From positions 1 through 64,000 of the forward strand of contig NZ_JYKZ01000014.1 in NCBI RefSeq assembly GCF_001043005.1: DNA of 64,000 bases, written 5' to 3'. Origin of the DNA: Pseudomonas psychrophila. GTDB taxonomy: Bacteria > Pseudomonadota > Gammaproteobacteria > Pseudomonadales > Pseudomonadaceae. Both the position numbers and the translations under genes were made by a program. The notes beneath the pieces were generated by a model. The model made no database searches, was not told where the DNA came from, and saw nothing but the letters and a program-made list of their open reading frames with translations. Shown one piece after another: positions 63,368-64,000 of the stretch; position 1 is the stretch's first letter, and every line of letters begins with the position of its first letter.

Positions 63368-64000
63368 ATGACCACTTCTTTGCAACCTGCGTATGCGTTG
63401 GTCCCTGGTGCGAACCTTGAGGCCTATGTAAACACGGTGAACAGCATTCCACTGCTGACACCGGAGCAGGAGCGTGAACTGGCCGAGAGTCTCTACTATG
63501 AGCAGGATTTGGGGGCGGCTCGGCAGATGGTGCTCGCCCACCTGCGTTTTGTTGTACACATTGCCCGTAGTTATTCGGGCTATGGCCTGGCTCAGGCTGA
63601 CCTGATCCAGGAAGGTAACGTCGGCCTGATGAAGGCGGTCAAACGCTTTAACCCTGAAATGGGCGTGCGTCTGGTGTCGTTCGCCGTGCACTGGATCAAG
63701 GCAGAGATCCACGAGTTCATTTTGCGTAACTGGCGGATCGTGAAAGTCGCGACCACCAAGGCTCAGCGCAAACTGTTCTTCAACCTGCGCAGCCAGAAAA
63801 AACGTTTGGCCTGGCTGAACAACGACGAAGTTCATCGTGTGGCTGAAAGCCTCGGCGTAGAACCTCGTGAAGTGCGGGAGATGGAAAGCCGCCTGACCGG
63901 TCATGACATGGCCTTCGACCCGGCAGCTGAAGCTGACGACGACAGTGCATTCCAGTCGCCAGCCAACTACCTGGAAGATCACCGGTACGACCCGGCGCGC
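63368..64000 (+). CDS. rpoH: RNA polymerase heat-shock sigma factor RpoH, N-terminal part
   Basis: 211 codons are in the window and the gene runs off the right edge. ATG 63368 has CGGAGG nine bases upstream. Region 2 ([37 protein letters not shown]) and the RpoH box QRKLFFNLR, which binds core polymerase and the FtsH/DnaK control machinery, are present. Directs transcription of chaperone and protease genes. It follows ftsX by 113 bases, the conserved ftsYEX-rpoH order. Confidence 0.97.
   Translation, partial: MTTSLQPAYALVPGANLEAYVNTVNSIPLLTPEQERELAESLYYEQDLGAARQMVLAHLRFVVHIARSYSGYGLAQADLIQEGNVGLMKAVKRFNPEMGVRLVSFAVHWIKAEIHEFILRNWRIVKVATTKAQRKLFFNLRSQKKRLAWLNNDEVHRVAESLGVEPREVREMESRLTGHDMAFDPAAEADDDSAFQSPANYLEDHRYDPAR

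Overview
The window is chromosomal DNA from a Pseudomonas, most likely of the P. fluorescens complex. The evidence is an ordered set of housekeeping genes that I recall as typical of this genus (rpiA/ilvA, rppH-ptsP, lgt-thyA, folA, ilvD, mutM, coaD, rsmD, ftsYEX-rpoH), even GC-rich codon use throughout, and many REP palindromes of the fluorescens type (arm GTGGGAGCGAGCCTGCTCGC or GTGGGAGCGGGCTTGCTCGC). No rRNA, tRNA, CRISPR array, prophage or insertion sequence was seen.

Layout, left to right. 1-1484: the 3' end of a dicarboxylate/amino-acid symporter gene, then a nucleoside-recognition (SpmA/SpmB-like) membrane protein. 1618-8781 (minus strand): a sulfur-scavenging operon of two SfnB/DszC-like flavoproteins, an NtaA/SnaA/DszA-type monooxygenase, a complete MetQNI transporter and a methyltransferase. 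9001-12250: a lineage-specific stretch with a two-repeat protein of unknown function and two tandem SdiA-regulated-domain proteins. 12413-22522: conserved core with rpiA, ilvA, an HAD phosphatase, rppH, ptsP, an NRDE protein, a TSUP permease, lgt and thyA.

22615-25403: a divergent cadR/cadA metal-resistance pair with a MerR-type 19-bp-spacer promoter. 25420-32197: a LysR regulator and an organophosphonate cluster, comprising a 2-aminoethylphosphonate-type ABC transporter (ATPase, double-length permease, binding protein), a FAD-dependent oxidoreductase and an HD-domain diiron oxygenase of the PhnZ/TmpB kind. No phnW, phnX or phnY is visible, so the degradation route is the most interesting functional question here. 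32301-45779: a DUF3482 GTPase/DUF2868 pair, folA, a cystine transporter, a phosphorylcholine phosphatase, ilvD, a DUF4153 protein, rlmI, mutM, a ferredoxin and coaD.

45895-51238: a GMC oxidoreductase, a Tat-signal small subunit and a coniferyl-aldehyde-type dehydrogenase, divergent from a TetR regulator, then a rhodanese. 51281-59702: an AraC regulator, a YheT-like hydrolase, and two separate pairs of M16 peptidases split by rsmD. 60059-64000: ftsY-ftsE-ftsX with four-base overlaps, then the 5' part of rpoH, which has a candidate AlgU promoter in its leader.

REP pairs sit mostly just downstream of genes. Two of them lie inside apparent transcription units: in front of metQ, and between the phosphonate binding protein and the FAD oxidoreductase. 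Function assignments are from motifs and recalled family knowledge only; no database search was run.
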